The notes below the pieces were generated by a model. That model saw only the letters and a list, made by a program, of their open reading frames with translations, was not told the DNA's origin and did no database searches. A DNA stretch of 64,000 bases from Gordius sp. MW1 (taxonomy: Eukaryota > Nematomorpha > Gordioida > Gordea > Gordiidae): positions 3,892,001 to 3,956,000 of the forward strand of contig OZ038533.1 in assembly GCA_964036665.1 (NCBI GenBank). The letters run 5' to 3'. This document shows, in pieces, positions 1 to 12,413 of the stretch. Both the position numbers and the translations under genes were made by a program. How positions within the stretch are numbered: position 1 is the stretch's first letter; the number at the start of each line of letters is the position of its first letter.

Positions 1-678
1 TTTTTATTCCAAATTATTTTTTCTGTTACAATCAGGCCTTCAAAATAAATTTTGACGAAAAAAGTTTTACTTTATTTAGTTTTTCCTAAAACACGTTTCA
101 ACTATTTATAGATATGTATTAAGGAATCTACCTAATCATTCAATAATTTTTTTTATATTTTACTTAAAGTACTTATGGCTTGCATAATTTTGCCAGCCTC
201 CCCACTTTTGCAACAATAAAATACCACCGCCCCCCCCCCTTCCTTCAAAATTATAAATTTGACTCCACTGGCAATTGGGCAGTTGTTAAATTCAAGGGGC
301 AAAATGTCCCTGTGTTTATTACATATTAAAAATACATCACGCTGTTCAAAATCAAGTCATGATCTCTATTCAATGCAAAGATCAGAAAAGAGCCCCAATT
401 GTTAACACCTAATAGTTTATGCCAGCACATTAATAATATCTATACCAAAAGTATGATTGATCAAATTTACATAAAACTGCCCGAAGCAGATGTATTATTA
501 CAAACCACAAAACACGAAAAATTTATCCGTTTAAAACATAATACATATAAATTATGCTGAGTATTATTTATACGCGTTGTTATAAATAAGCCACGGAGTA
601 AAGCCGCATAAATAGCATTGTGACATGGCTAATAAATTAAAAGCAAAACACATGACAAACGAAGGGCAATGGGTATGC
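1..678. other. Downstream flank of IDH3B, no gene seen
   Basis: No open frame of interest on either strand. AT-rich, with a short poly-C tract near 229-238. That tract sits in a module ending near 260-275 that resembles the G/C-tract repeats found elsewhere in the window. The segment just left of 679 would hold the 3' UTR of the minus-strand IDH3B gene. An AATAAA on the minus strand at 315-320 is a possible but distant poly(A) signal. Confidence 0.5.
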
Positions 679-3600
679 CTATGGATAATGAATATTCTGG
701 ATAACCGCCTGTGTAAATTCTTTAGTACGAGCGTATCCACCCATATCCCTAGTTCTAACCTTCAAACGATAAAAACCAATAGATTTTAACAATAATATCA
801 AATCGCTTAGAACATAGGCGTAGCCAGTGGGTAGCAAGGAGGTTCAGCTGCCCCCTTTAAATCTAAAAAATCTTCAAATTTTAACATAATTATTGCTAAA
901 ATTACTAAAAAATTATCATATTTGCCCCCCTCCAAATACAGTCCTGGCTACGCCCATGCCTTAGTAATGTTCTCCTAAAATTAGTTGTTTTATGTGAATT
1001 TTAGTGAAATTACCTTAAGGATATGCGAAATTATTTCAAAAGATTTGAACAAAATAAGAAACTACAGTCAAAACCGTTTAATTGCAAAGCCTTGTGCCCG
1101 GAAAAAAATTCGTAACCGATATTTCGCGATTAAACGATGAAAATTAAAGTATTTGTACATTATATTAAATATTCATTTCTTACGCTTCGCAATAAAACGA
1201 TACTTTTTATAATTATCTGGTTGATTTAAGGACTCGAAAATGTTTGTGAATATCCGATATTGTACTATTAATCGATTTGTCAATAAACGATGTTTTTGTT
1301 AAATTTATCGTTTAAAAAAACATAATGGCGGTTAACTTCGCGATTAAAAGATTTTCGCGATAACGATTTGCGATTAAGAAGTTTCAACTGTAGTGACTTT
1401 TTCAGCTTAGTAACATTTCAAAATAAATTCGCCATTATTAACGTGGCTTTAAGCGGCATTTGGCGCAAGAATGAGCTTAATTTAAGATTGCTCCTACTAA
1501 GCTCTTGGGCGCCCTCGAGGCATATACATACACGTGATTAATAAACCAACAGACATAAACACAAAAAATTAACAATTGACTTAAAAAATATACTTTTTTA
1601 AAACAGCTAACATAATTATTACTACCTAAAAATTTTGGCAACATGTACAAAAGCACTATAATTCAAACGATCGAATACAGAATGCTTTAAAAACGAGCAA
1701 TTTCAAAACACCAAAAAACTAAACACCCAAACTTAGCCTCAAAGTTTTGTAATAATTGATATATACAAAACATAGAGTTAAAACAAAAAATGTTCCATTA
1801 TACTGAAATGGGCAATTGTGCATACTTTGGCGTCAGCTATGACTTTAAAAAGCGCGTTCTTGATTTGTTGCTGGTAATTGGTTAATTGTAAATGACCCAA
1901 CATATTAGCCGCGGACCAGAGCATAGCTGTCGGGTTCGCTATATGCTTACCCACTGCTTCTGCGAATGGATGTCTCGCTCCCTGTAAATAAAAAATGTTT
2001 AAAGGGACATTCCATGTCAAATCGATCATAAAAAGGCGTTTTTCGGCCGACCCCCTCAGAATTTTATAAAATTTGGTGGAAATGTTAAAACTAGTAAAAT
2101 TATTAATTTTCGAAAATTTTAGCTCATTTGGGCCACTACTTTTCTAGTTATGGGCGCTCAAAGGTCGAAAATCGGTCATTTAAAAAATCGGGTTGTGACG
2201 CTATATTCAATAAAATTCATAAGTTATTGGCCCCCAAATCATAGAATCTTGTTGTAGTAATAGGTAAGACCTATCTCCATAGGGAAAAAATCCAAAAAAT
2301 TTTTTTTGTCGATTGGTCATCTCATAATGGCCGAAATGGCCAATATGGCATAACTACTGTTGAACCCTCTCAAACCGTTTCAAATTTGAGACAAATGTTT
2401 TATACTACCTATTAATCAAATTAAATAAAAGAGAAAGTTGGGCGGCCATCTTGAAGTGGTCATAAATTGCTAGAAACGGTATTTTATTTATTTGGCGCCA
2501 AAATGACCCTCCAAAATTGGTTTTTTTACTCATTTAGCCATCTATCTTATAATATTATTATATCTATTATACAAATATTTTTGCTATAAATCAACACCCC
2601 AACCCCCCCCCCCCCCCATATTTCCTATAAATTACAATCAAAATAGGGAGTGGTTTTTCTTCGAATTTTGAAATAGAAACAGCTTTGAAAAATCTCCTTA
2701 AATAATAATTTATTTCAAAGTATATATTCATTGTTTGTTATTCGATATGTAAAAGTATTAAAAAAAAGTATGACGGAGGGCATGTCTTCAAGCGCATATA
2801 AAAAATTAATTTAACATATCTGAAGTATATTTTAGGTAAGGCAATATGTTTTAGTGTCGCATCAAGCATTTCGTTTTAAATAAGGTATAAGTTCTCCGGT
2901 TGAGGTTAAAGGTGATACAATTTTTAATATATCCCATTTCTTTAGAGATATTTTGTGAAATTTATCTAAGCGAAAGGGTTCGCATGGGTTAAGCAAACTA
3001 ACTATTATTTTTTCATCGTCATAATTTTTATTATAAATTAGATTCAAAATTTCGAACGTCTAGGGGATAATTAGTTGATAGTAAAATTAAACGATAAAGT
3101 AATTTTATTAAAAGAATTCGACATCATTTAAAATTCGCGCTAGAGGTCATACAAATTAATTCATACGCGCCAAAAAAGAAATCAATCTGTGTTGATAAGG
3201 CAATTTTAAAGCCTATATTCAATAATCCTGACGATTTTATTATCTATTTCACGAGCCTGTTTCCAAATTACAATAAAATAATTTGTGGGAAAAAATTATT
3301 CGCTATTTTGATTTAAGATTAAAGGGGGGGGGGGGGGGGGGTTGGGGTGTTAATTTATAGCAAAAATATTTGTATAATAGATATAATAATATTATAAGAT
3401 GGCTAAATGAGTAAAAAAACCAATTTTGGAGGGTCATTTTGGCGCCAAATAAATAAAATACCGTTTCTAGCAATTTATGACCACTTCAAGATGGCCGCCC
3501 AACTTTCTCTTTTATTTAATTTGATTAATAGGTAGTATAAAACATTTGTCTCAAATTTGAAACGGTTTGAGAGGGTTCAACAGTAGTTATGCCATATTGG

Positions 3601-6600
3601 CCATTTCGGCCATTATGAGATGACCAATCGACAAAAAAAATTTTTTGGATTTTTTCCCTATGGAGATAGGTCTTACCTATTACTACAACAAGATTCTATG
3701 ATTTGGGGGCCAATAATTTATGAATTTTATTGAATATAGCGTCACAACCCGATTTTTTGAATGGCCGATTTTCGACCTTTGAGAGCACACAACTCGAAAA
3801 GTAGTGGCCCAAATGAGCTAAAATTTTCGGAAATTAATAATTTTACTAGTTTTAACATTTCCACCAAATTTTATAAAATTCTGAGGGGGTCGGCCGAAAA
3901 CGTGGCGATTTGACATGGAATGTCCCTAAAATAATATACAAAATTATATAATACACGAGTAAATATACAGTTTTAGCACAAATTTTTACTTTATTTAGCA
4001 ATTTTTCATGTTTTAATAATTTGTATTTAACAATTTCTAATAATATTTAAGGGCATTAAAAATTAATTATAATTTTTTTTATATTTCTCCTGGATAAAAT
4101 CAGATGATTAAGAAATGAATAAAAGCCATGTGTATTTTCCCAAAAATGTTCAATAAAAAATGGTTCAAATAAGTTAGCACAAATCCACGAAATTTTATTT
4201 GTCCTATTCTAGAAGTCGTTCAGTGAACCTTGAAACTAAATAAAAAATGATTATGTTTGTTAAGCTACAAAAAACCTTTACCTTCGACAAATGATAAAAA
4301 CATATCTTAATGAACTATAAAACGCAACTTAGTACTTAATGTATAAGGCTAACCACGGGAAGGGGCATTCTAGAATTTCTATCTTAACCAATATTATGGT
4401 TCCAAATTTGGAAAAAATCATCATTTTACCGACTTCTAATGACAAAGAAATCAGTTATTCAAGTCTTCAAAGAAACTTATTCGCCTACAGCTCAATGCAA
4501 AAGTTTCGCATCTACTTTCTAGGGTATTTTGAATTTTCCTCAAACTTGAGCAATAAAAAATCTATTAGGACATTGCATGTAAAAAGGAAATGTTTTAGGC
4601 CGACACCTTTCGATTAGACTACTTCAATGATTATAGAAACTCTTGATATTACTAAATCCCAAAAATACAAGCGCGTTTGGACCACATTCACTTGTGGGCA
4701 GTCAAAGGTTCAAAATCAGCCTTTTACGCATGGGGTTGACACTATAATCCATAAATCATCATATTAATTGCTATCAAAGGTAAGCCGTCTCCTCAAAAAC
4801 TAAGTTTCCCACTCGAAGGAAAAAAGGTTCTAACCGATTCAAAGCCAAAATAATAATTTCCTCCACAAGAATAACTCTCGTAATTTCGTTAAATCAATAT
4901 AAAGCCTTGGATTCGCCTGCTGCCTCGTGCAGCTATATCAAACAATTTCGAGAAAAAAGTTATTTCACATTGGTAGTGTTGTAAAAACGGCTGGATTTTG
5001 TTTGGTCCACCTTTGGTTTTAGTCGACTACACATCAACAAACCAAAGATTTTTTGGTCTGTTTTTCTTAGTCGCATAAATAGAAGGTGGTCTATTCATGT
5101 TTAATCGGCTAACCAAAAGTCGACCAAACAAATTATACCCGATTTTACAACACTAAATATATTAGTATAAAAATGAAACGTGTTTAAGCTAAAGTATAAC
5201 CGTTTCGAAGATGGCACAAGTGGTGCTATGACTTTCCCCAGGGACAACACCAGCCCCACCTACGAGGCCCGCAGCCAAATTATCCACTATATTGCCGTAC
5301 AAATTGGGCATGACCATAACGTCGAATTGCCAGGGATTAGAGACAAGCTGCATACAGCAATTGTCAACTATCGTGTCCGTGAATTTGATCGTAGGGTAGA
5401 GTTCGGCCACTTCGCGACAGCATTGCAAAAATAAGCCGTCCCCTAGAGACGAACGAAACAGGACAAAAAAGACACTTTTTAGGGTTTATCCTAGGTATCA
5501 GCAAAGTTTAGATTAAATCTCAAGAATTGAAATAAACAAAAAAATGTTTTTAATTATCGAAAAACAAAATATTAATAATTACAACCGAGTTTGACCCATG
5601 AAATTTCAATCGGATATTTAGGCAAAGATAAATTCGCGTGATTTATTCATCGTAAAATTTATCATATATCAATAATATTGCACGAATATAATTTATAAGA
5701 TCGTAATTATTCTTAAACATATAAAATTATATAAAAAATACATACGTACCAAATTCAATTTTTTAACCATCGCGCGAAAAGTACAAAATAATTTGTAACT
5801 TATTTTCGTTGCTTTTTGCCGGGCGAAAATAATCGGCTGCGGTTTCAATATAAACGCCTCCTATTTAGAATTGTAATTTTCGTGATTAAATTTCACGATG
5901 AATATAAAGATATTAAAAAAAAGAATCAAGAGTTTGATAAATTAGCCCAAAAATTTACTTCGCTTTTTTCGCTTCGTGCGTCATCACGAACGCCCCGTTA
6001 AAATGCAAATTACGCGGATTTATCTTTGCCTAAATATCCGATTAAAATTTCATGGGTCAAGCTCGATTGTAATATTAATATTTTGTTTTTCGATAATTAA
6101 AAACATTTTTTGTTTATTTCAATTCTTGAGATTTAATCGAACTTTGCTGATACCTAAAAATTTAAAAACATACAACGTTTAAGCTTAGGAAAAATTTTGC
6201 ATCTCACAAAATCGCTGTTATGTTATGCCTCTGAAATGTAAATATGCTGCGAATTCGAAGTTAAGCGGCTATGTTTTAGCCTGTACCATGATTTTTGCTG
6301 CGCAGCGAAATCCGATATTAAGACAAGCCCTTAGAAAACTTAGTAAGTCAGCTGAGAATTAAGTAAATATGTGAAAAATTATATATGTAATGTAAAAATA
6401 AGGCGAACCTAATTTCATGATGTTAGCTTTATGAACGGCCGTAACTTTTTTGCGTCCGTGCTTGATAGCATAATCGAAAGCGAATTTGGCGATGCGTTTA
6501 GATTTGACGCGCGTTATGATTTTCATGCTCTCCACCACCCCTGGTATACACTGGGCCGCAAAACATAGAAAAAAGATAATTCTTTGTTTGAGTAGGATAC

Positions 6601-8322
6601 TTTAGTGTTGTCAAAAGACCTTAATTTAACTAAGATTAATGGGCGACTTATACCAAAATTCTCTGGTTAGTTTTTCAAATTTTGACTAAGCCTAGAGGTC
6701 GATTAGGAAAAACAGACCAAAAACTTTTGATCTGTTTTATTTTGTCGAGTAACACAAAGGTCGACTACACAAAATCCAAGTCTTTTTAAAACACTGATAT
6801 GAATTTTAACGATTGAAAAAATTATCGAGAGTAAAGTGTAGGCAGAGACTTTATAGGTTTACCTAAAGCGGGGTGGGGTTAGAGAGAGACGGATGCCCCC
6901 CGACTTTATATTTATTATTTCATGGAATTATAAAATTATTATATTTTTTAAATTATCAATCTGCCCCTCACAAAATCATTATTGCCCCCCCCCTCTAATT
7001 TAAATCCTAGCTACGTCCACGAAAAAATATATTAAATAGAAATTCTAACAGTGTGAATTTGAGAATATTAATTAGTATGATATTTTGGTGAGGAATATAG
7101 ATTTAATACGTTTTAATTGTAAATTAAATAGATTGCTTAAAACTTTATTAAAAGGAAAATGTTTAAAAATCTTATTAAATATATCATTCCCTCAATAACT
7201 TGATAGAAACTGCTATCATTAATGAAATTAAATATGTAACAATTGATACTCAAAAGTAGAAAAATTTGTCAAAAAGAGCTAGGGAGGGGGGGGGGGGGGG
7301 AGAAGGGCGGAGTAAATATTTTGGAAAATTAATATGATACTTTTAAAAATGGTTTTTTTAAAAAGCAAATTATGTTCCTTCAAATTATAATTAAAGTTTT
7401 GCAAGCAAAATTGTGAAAAACAATAAAACAATTTTGATGTAATAATAAGTAAAATATTGCTTAATTTTTTTAATTATACTTCGTGTTCTAAAGCACTGTA
7501 TTCGCCTTCAGTTTGTTCACGAATTATGATAAAATTAAGGTCATCATGCCTGGTCTTTAGCCCTGGTATACTATTGATCCAAACAACATTTGCAAATAGA
7601 TCTAATTCCTTTCTAAATATTTAATAATATGATATAATGTTGAAATATAAAAAACATAATTTAAGTAGTTATAACCTTTTATATAAAAAAGAATGTCAAT
7701 TGTTAAATCTAGTTAAAAATAATAGACAACAATTAATTTTATAAAATGATTATAAATATGAAATTTCACACCTCATACGCATATTTAAAGTTTGAATATC
7801 ATCCAAATACATTCCTTGTGCAGAACGTAAATTCCCTTTAATTGCAACCCCATTTCTTGTAATAGAGTCAGTAACATCTTCAACTGACACACTCATTGAT
7901 GGATTTATTTCACTAAAAAAAAATCATAAATTGAAATTTAAAATCATTACCTACATTTAAAATTAAGGTTATAAATCAGCAAATAAATATGTGTCTTTTG
8001 CTACTTAATAACTTACCTTAGGTGAATTTCTTCAAATGTAACAGGAACACTGATGGATTTGAATACATGCTTAACAGCTTCCATTAAATCTGGTCCAACA
8101 CCATCTCCAGGGATCATAGTCACTTTTCGATTGGTTTCTAAATTCTTTTAATAAACAAGTATTATTCATTAAAAAGCAATATTTATCTATCTTATAAAAA
8201 ATAGCTGAATAATCATTATCACACTTATATTAACTTACAACTGCTGGGGCGGTTTGTAAAGAAAAATATCGCACGCCAATGCACGCCCTTTTCATGCATT
8301 CTAAATTTATCTTAAGCAACAT
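679..8322 (-). CDS. IDH3B: Isocitrate dehydrogenase [NAD] subunit beta, mitochondrial (8 exons)
   Basis: Regulatory beta subunit of the matrix NAD-isocitrate dehydrogenase (isocitrate to 2-oxoglutarate, TCA cycle). Coding exons in order on the minus strand: 8322-8239, 8144-8017, 7912-7772, 7612-7480, 6550-6409, 5442-5201, 1981-1826, 759-679. They total 1107 bp, 368 aa plus TAG, against about 385 aa in human. Every junction keeps frame and has GT..AG, though several donors are weak (GTTCGC, GTTATA, GTGTGA). Visible features: a basic N-terminus fitting a mitochondrial transit peptide (1-28), [11 protein letters not shown] (about 36-46), [16 protein letters not shown] (exon 4), [10 protein letters not shown] and [12 protein letters not shown] (exon 5), DNCCMQLV and [12 protein letters not shown] (about 236-261), [27 protein letters not shown], and RTRDMGGY near the end. 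The CCMQLV, VVPGES and ARHPFA wording matches the beta rather than the gamma or alpha subunit. The start is the first ATG of the transit-peptide exon. The 3.2-kb intron 6 and 1-kb intron 7 are filled with transposons. Family assignment is firm; exon edges are inferred without transcripts. Confidence 0.95.
813..958. repeat. Short inverted-terminal repeat, 'GGCGTAGCCAG' family
   Basis: Begins cataGGCGTAGCCAG and ends CTGGCTACGCCCATG, so the ends are inverted copies. The inside is AT-rich with CCCCCT blocks near both ends. Better copies lie at 43781-44205, 46735-46911 and 61106-61255. This looks like a non-autonomous dispersed element sitting in the last intron of IDH3B. Confidence 0.65.
1065..1390. 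mobile_element. Pogo/Tigger-like MITE in IDH3B intron 7
   Basis: The 326-bp unit is flanked by TA on both sides (1063-1064 and 1391-1392). Its ends are CAGTCAAAACCG... and ...GAAGTTTCAACTG, imperfect inverted repeats resembling the CAGTTGAAAC-type ends of pogo/Tigger elements. The interior contains several GCGATTAA motifs in both orientations and no ORF. A non-autonomous Tc1/mariner-superfamily element is the best reading. Confidence 0.65.
2003..3927. mobile_element. Foldback element with ~600-bp inverted arms in IDH3B intron 6
   Basis: The left arm (about 2003-2620) and right arm (about 3326-3927) are near-perfect reverse complements. Both start AGGGACATTCCATGTCAAAT and end in a C- or G-homopolymer facing the middle. 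A 700-bp unique AT-rich spacer separates them and has no convincing gene. If the terminus is taken as GGGACATTCC, both flanks read TAAA, a possible 4-bp target duplication. No transposase is present, so it would depend on another element. Confidence 0.8.
4563..4785. repeat. Decayed copy of the foldback arm
   Basis: Starts aggaCATTgCATGT and continues in the same order as the 2003-2240 arm: a GGCCGAC block, TTTGGaCCAC, GGGCagTCAAAGGTtcAAAATC, GGGTTGaCaCTATA. Divergence is much higher than between the two arms of 2003-3927. This is an older, independent copy in the same intron. Confidence 0.6.
4974..5155. mobile_element. Small hAT-type MITE
   Basis: The 182-bp unit has ends TAGTGTTGTAAAAACGG and its inverted counterpart CGATTTTACAACACTA. 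The interior repeats TGGTC/GTCGAC motifs in both orientations, so most of it is palindromic. The end sequence is the same as that of the 12-kb hAT element at 25037-37027, which suggests mobilisation by a related transposase. No clear 8-bp target duplication was found. Confidence 0.7.
5483..6165. mobile_element. Foldback element between IDH3B exons 5 and 6
   Basis: About 150 bp at 5488-5640 (AGGTATCAGCAAAGTTTAGA onward) recurs in reverse complement at 6010-6157 (ending TTTGCTGATACCT). The central 370 bp is unique. The only open frames are short and cross the arms. It occupies most of the 5443-6408 intron. Confidence 0.65.
6603..6796. mobile_element. Diverged hAT-type MITE related to 4974-5155
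   Basis: Starts TAGTGTTGTCAAAAG and ends TTAAAACACTG. The interior shares the GGTCGACTA and AAACAGACCAAA motifs with the MITE at 4974-5155, so the two are members of one family at different stages of decay. It lies in the intron between IDH3B exons 4 and 5. Confidence 0.5.
6850..7023. repeat. G/C-tract dispersed repeat fragment
   Basis: A GGGGTGGGG block near 6870 is followed by CCCCCCGAC, CCCCTCAC and CCCCCCCCTC blocks and ends AATCCTAGCTACGTCCAC. The end matches the CTGGCTACGCCCA terminus of the copies at 43781-44205 and 46735-46911. A poly-G tract at about 7265-7280 lies nearby. Confidence 0.45.
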
Positions 8323-8389
8323 TATCAGCTGTAATATATATGTATGTATGCAACAAATAATATTAAAAGCCGTTAAAAAAAACTCTGTA

Positions 8390-8711
8390 CCCAAGCAATG
8401 GTGCAATTGTGTGTCTTTAAGGGGCAACAAAAAAATCTTATCTCTTTTGTTTGTCGATGATATACTCCTTTCTTACTCTTTAACTCACCTACATAACATG
8501 CATGACAGATATGAACAATAAGCAGACGGAGGAGGCTTGATCATAGATGCCAAAGACACTCCTTGTCCTTAACCTGCAACGCAATGCGAGTATCTTAAGG
8601 TATAATAATATATTTACATTTTCGAATAAAATCAAATATTTTGGTGTATCTCAAAACACGGACAAGCACAACACTTTAAATGCCTCGGCAAAATCATAAA
8701 AAGCAACAGTA
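8390..8711 (+). pseudogene. LINE reverse-transcriptase remnant (5' part, interrupted by gypsy)
   Basis: The plus-strand frame has LSLLFVDDILLSY, a reverse transcriptase FVDD catalytic motif. About 200 bp further on FKCLGKIIKSNS resembles the FKYLG motif of LINE reverse transcriptases. Stops and frame changes separate them. The match seems to resume after the gypsy insertion (13254 onward, PVVFYGWKIWNY, compare the common LLYGxExW motif), so the LINE was there before the gypsy element. It overlaps the likely upstream region of IDH3B. Confidence 0.5.
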
Positions 8712-9015
8712 TTTGGGGACGCTGTCCATTCTTAGTCATTGCTTAAACTTTGTTGAATAGGAATTGGTTTATTTAAATGGAATATGAACACGAATAATAT
8801 AGAGATGATAAAAAATGGTTATTGGTGTGGTGATAAACGCGAAAGAAGTCAGAATGATGATAATTGGTGAATTGACGAATTGGTGAATATTTGAATTGGT
8901 GAATATTGGCGAAGGAAGTAAGTAATAAAAATAACAGCTGGTTTAGCACCAGGAATATAGAAGTTACATAATAAACGACGCGAATATACATATATGAACG
9001 ATGCAGCTCGCCACA
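8712..9015 (-). repeat. 3' LTR of the CsRn1-type gypsy
   Basis: Begins (minus strand) TGTGGCGAGCTGCATCG at 9015 and ends GCGTCCCCAAA at 8712. It is 304 bp, the same length as the 5' LTR and with only a few differences from it, which indicates a fairly recent insertion. It includes a copy of the gag start codon and first codons. Confidence 0.9.
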
Positions 9016-9029
9016 TTACTCCCCTTCCT
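9016..9029 (-). other. Polypurine tract of the gypsy element
   Basis: AGGAAGGGGAGTAA on the minus strand directly abuts the TGTGG start of the 3' LTR. This is the expected position for priming plus-strand DNA synthesis. Confidence 0.8.
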
Positions 9030-9041
9030 AAATACGGAGTG

Positions 9042-12000
9042 TTAGACGTACTCGGATAACTTCTTTAGCCAATGAACGTTTCGACCACTTTTACTAGTGT
9101 ACTTAATTTGCCGGGGGGATGCTGATAAACTAGTGTCTGAATTAGGAACCGAAACATTCGATTTAGACATGCCAGCTGAAACAGCTTCCGCCTTGCTCGT
9201 TTGTAGCGCAGATGATGACGAACTCACGTCCGGGTCATAATCCAAATGCGCTAGCTTTAACCTGTCGATTGAAACGGTATCAGCCTTACCGTTCTTTTCC
9301 ACCACATAATATCTATCATACCTCTTCAGCACCTTGAAAGGCCTATTGAAAGCAACGTACAAACCTTTGCGGGATTCGTCGTTCCGTATAAAAACGAAAT
9401 TACTTGTTTTTAAAGCATTCGACAAATTTGGAGTGATAACCTGAGGGCGAGTTGGATGAAATGGTAGGTGAGCAAAATGATCTTTAAGACGATTAATGTA
9501 TTCGGGGATATCGATGGCCTTTTTTGATCGTTCGAAGAATTCGCCTGGAAGACGCAACGTTGTCTCGTAAACCAGCTCAGCCGCTGAACAACCAATATCT
9601 TGCTTGACAGCCGACCTAATCCCTAACATAACCAGTGGAACAAGTTCATCCCGTTTCGTTGTATCGCCTTGGGCTTTTAAGGCTACCTTAAGCTGCCTGT
9701 GAAAGCGTTCGACCATTCCATTAAATTGTGGGTGATAAGCAGTAGTCCTACTGTGATGGAAACCTAAAAGACGCGCCAACTCGGAAAAAAGTCTAGACTC
9801 AAATTGCACCCCCCCTATCAGTAGTAATCGTTACTGGAACTCCATAGTTTGATATCCAGTGTTTAACAAACTCTTGGGCAACATGTTCAGCGGTAATTTT
9901 AGATATGGGCACTGCAATTGGCCAACGCGTAAATCTGTCGACCGCAGTAAGCAAGTAGGTATAGCCATTAGCAGATGGTAAAGGGCCAACTAAATCAAGA
10001 TGCACATGGCTGAATCGTGCATCAGGATTAGCAAAACTACCAGGGGTTGTGATAGTGTGTTTGTCGACCTTACACTTTTGACATTGAAGGCATAGTCTTG
10101 CCCATGACCGTACGTCTTTATTCATCTGTGGCCATACGAATCGTTTAGCAACCAGCTTAAGGGTTCCACGGATTCCGGGGTGAGTGAGGTTATGAATGAG
10201 GTCGAACACCTTTCGCGTCATTGAAGTAGGTATAACCGGGCGTGGTGTGGCGCAGGAGGTGTCACATTTAATCGTCATTTTTGAACCGGGAATAGGAAAA
10301 TCTGAAATTTTAAGCGACATAAGTTGGTCGGGGTAAAATTCTAATTCTTGTGATCTAGCTATCTGCTCTGAGGATATACTTTCAAGGTGAATGGTGTCTA
10401 TGTCAACGCGGGACAAAGTGTCGGCTACGATATTAGTATGGCCACTGATAAACCTAATATCTGACGTAATTGCGATATGTAATCTAGTTGTCTAGATTCT
10501 CGGAGGGAATACTTGTCAGGTCTGGAAAACTAGGCATGGGTCAAAGGCTTATAGTCGGTATAAACTGCAAAGTCACGACCTTCAAGCAGATGCCTAAAAT
10601 GTTTTATCGATAAATAAATGGCAAGTAGCTCTCGTCCAAAAGTACTGTAACGACCTTGTGCCGGTGTAAGTTTTTGCGAAAAAAAAGCTATAGGGCTAGT
10701 TTCACCACATTTCGTTTGATTGAGAACGGCTCCGACAGCTGAATTTGAAGCGTCTGTTGTCAAAGAAAGAGTTGCGCCTTCCTCAAGGTGTGCCAAATGA
10801 GTAACGTCAGCAAGAGCTCCTTTGGCTTTTTCAAAAGCATCTACAGAGTCTTTCGTCATGACGATCGGCCCTTTCTTATCGTCCAGTAAGTCGGTTAGGG
10901 GCTTGAGTAGGTGAGCACACTGAGGAATGAAACGTCGGTAAAAATTTAACATGCCTATAAACCTTCTAAGTTGCGTCATAGATATAGGAATAGAAAATTT
11001 TTTATCGTTATATAACTTTCTCTGGAAGCGGAGTCAAACCCGTCGGAGAAACATTATGCCCCAAAAAGTCTATCGTATTTAGTCCCCACTGGCATTTGCT
11101 AGCGTTGATATTTAAGTCATATTGTTTTAGTCGTGTGAATACCTGGCGGAGATGATGAATATGTTCTTCCCTAGACTTACTAACCATCAAAACATCATGC
11201 AGGTATGCAAACGTAAATCCTCGGAATGCTTGGTCTATGAAACGCTGGAACGTCTGAGCCGCATTCCGTAAACCGAATGGCGTCCTCAAAAAATCATAGA
11301 GTCCAAACGGCGTTATTACCGCCGTTTTGTGAATATCCTCGGGGGCAACGGGGATCTGATGATACGCCCGTATTAAATCAAGCTTGCTAAATATTGTGGT
11401 TCCAGCTAGGTTCATCGAGAAATCATGGATGTGGGGTAGGGGATAACGATCCGGGATTGTCTGATTGTTTAGGTGACGATAATCTCCACAGGGCCGCCAC
11501 TCACCCTGAGTCTTTTTTGGGACCATGTATAAAGGAGAGGCCCAGCTGCTTTGTGATGGTCGAATAATTCCAAGCTCTAACATATGTGCGAACTCCTCCT
11601 TTGCAATTGTCAGCTTTTCCAGGTTTAATCGCCGAGGTAAGGCGTAAGATGCCGGTCCTTTAGTGGGAATGTGATGCACGGCACCATGCGCCTGCTTTCT
11701 GTAATCCGGAGGTTTCATTATTTCGGGGAATTCATTTAATAAACTTGCGAATTCATTTTCTAACGGTTGGGAGCAAGACTGAATTCTTAGAGATGTCGTT
11801 GAGGTGGGTACACCATTTGATATTGTCGCTGTTTGTGGGTCAATCAACCTTTTCCTTCTTAAATCTACTGTGAGATTGAAAAAATAGAGGAAATCCGCTC
11901 CTAAAATGGGTGTTTTTACGTCTGCGATTGTAAATATCCACCTGAACTTTTTTCTTAAACCGAGATCAAGCGTTAAAGGAATTTGACCGTAGGTTTTGAT

Positions 12001-12123
12001 ACTGCTGTTATTGGCAGCTTGTAATTGAAAAGGGGCAGGTAGGGAACGTTGATTTGATTTAGCTGGCAGGACGCTGATGTCCGCGCCGGTATCAACGAGC
12101 CAACGGTCCGGAAACTTTGTCAC
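9042..12123 (-). pseudogene. Gypsy pol: protease-RT-RNase H-integrase, frameshifted
   Basis: Protease: LVDTGADIS near the start (about 12100). RT: about 11600-11030, with [31 protein letters not shown] and a catalytic box reading AYLHDVLM, where this family has DD; the first Asp is His here, so the RT should be dead. RNase H: 10979-10530 in another frame, with LTTDASNSAVGAVLNQ. Integrase: 10416-9799 with the zinc-binding HPGIRG...CLQCQKC, HLDLVGP and TTDRGG, then 9809-9042 in another frame with HPQFNGMVERFHRQLK (the third acidic residue). The break near 9805 lies in a C7 run. The sequence between 10416 and 10530 and around 11000 also changes frame. No envelope gene follows. Confidence 0.88.
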
Positions 12124-12413
12124 TGATATAAAATAGGCGACTACGATGGATATGACCGAGCTCGGGCGCCGCCTTTCCCGGCTGGTCTAGGCGTTTGATG
12201 AAAATCGGGACGTGAAAGAGCAGGGAGGGGTACATTTTTTGGCGTTGTTTTTGAAATTTTTGTGGTACCAGCACACGTCGCTGGCGTTATTATCATTAGG
12301 GGAAAGGGAGCGACGTGAGTTATAGGGGGGGGGGGGGGGAATTGGCGAGCAGGGGACCTGGCAGAATTTGCCGTTAGTTTCTGGACTTCCAGTGATAATT
12401 TTTCCACCATCTC

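Noticed and set aside
5180-5434. Plus-strand 84-codon frame
   Set aside because: Antisense shadow of IDH3B exon 6.
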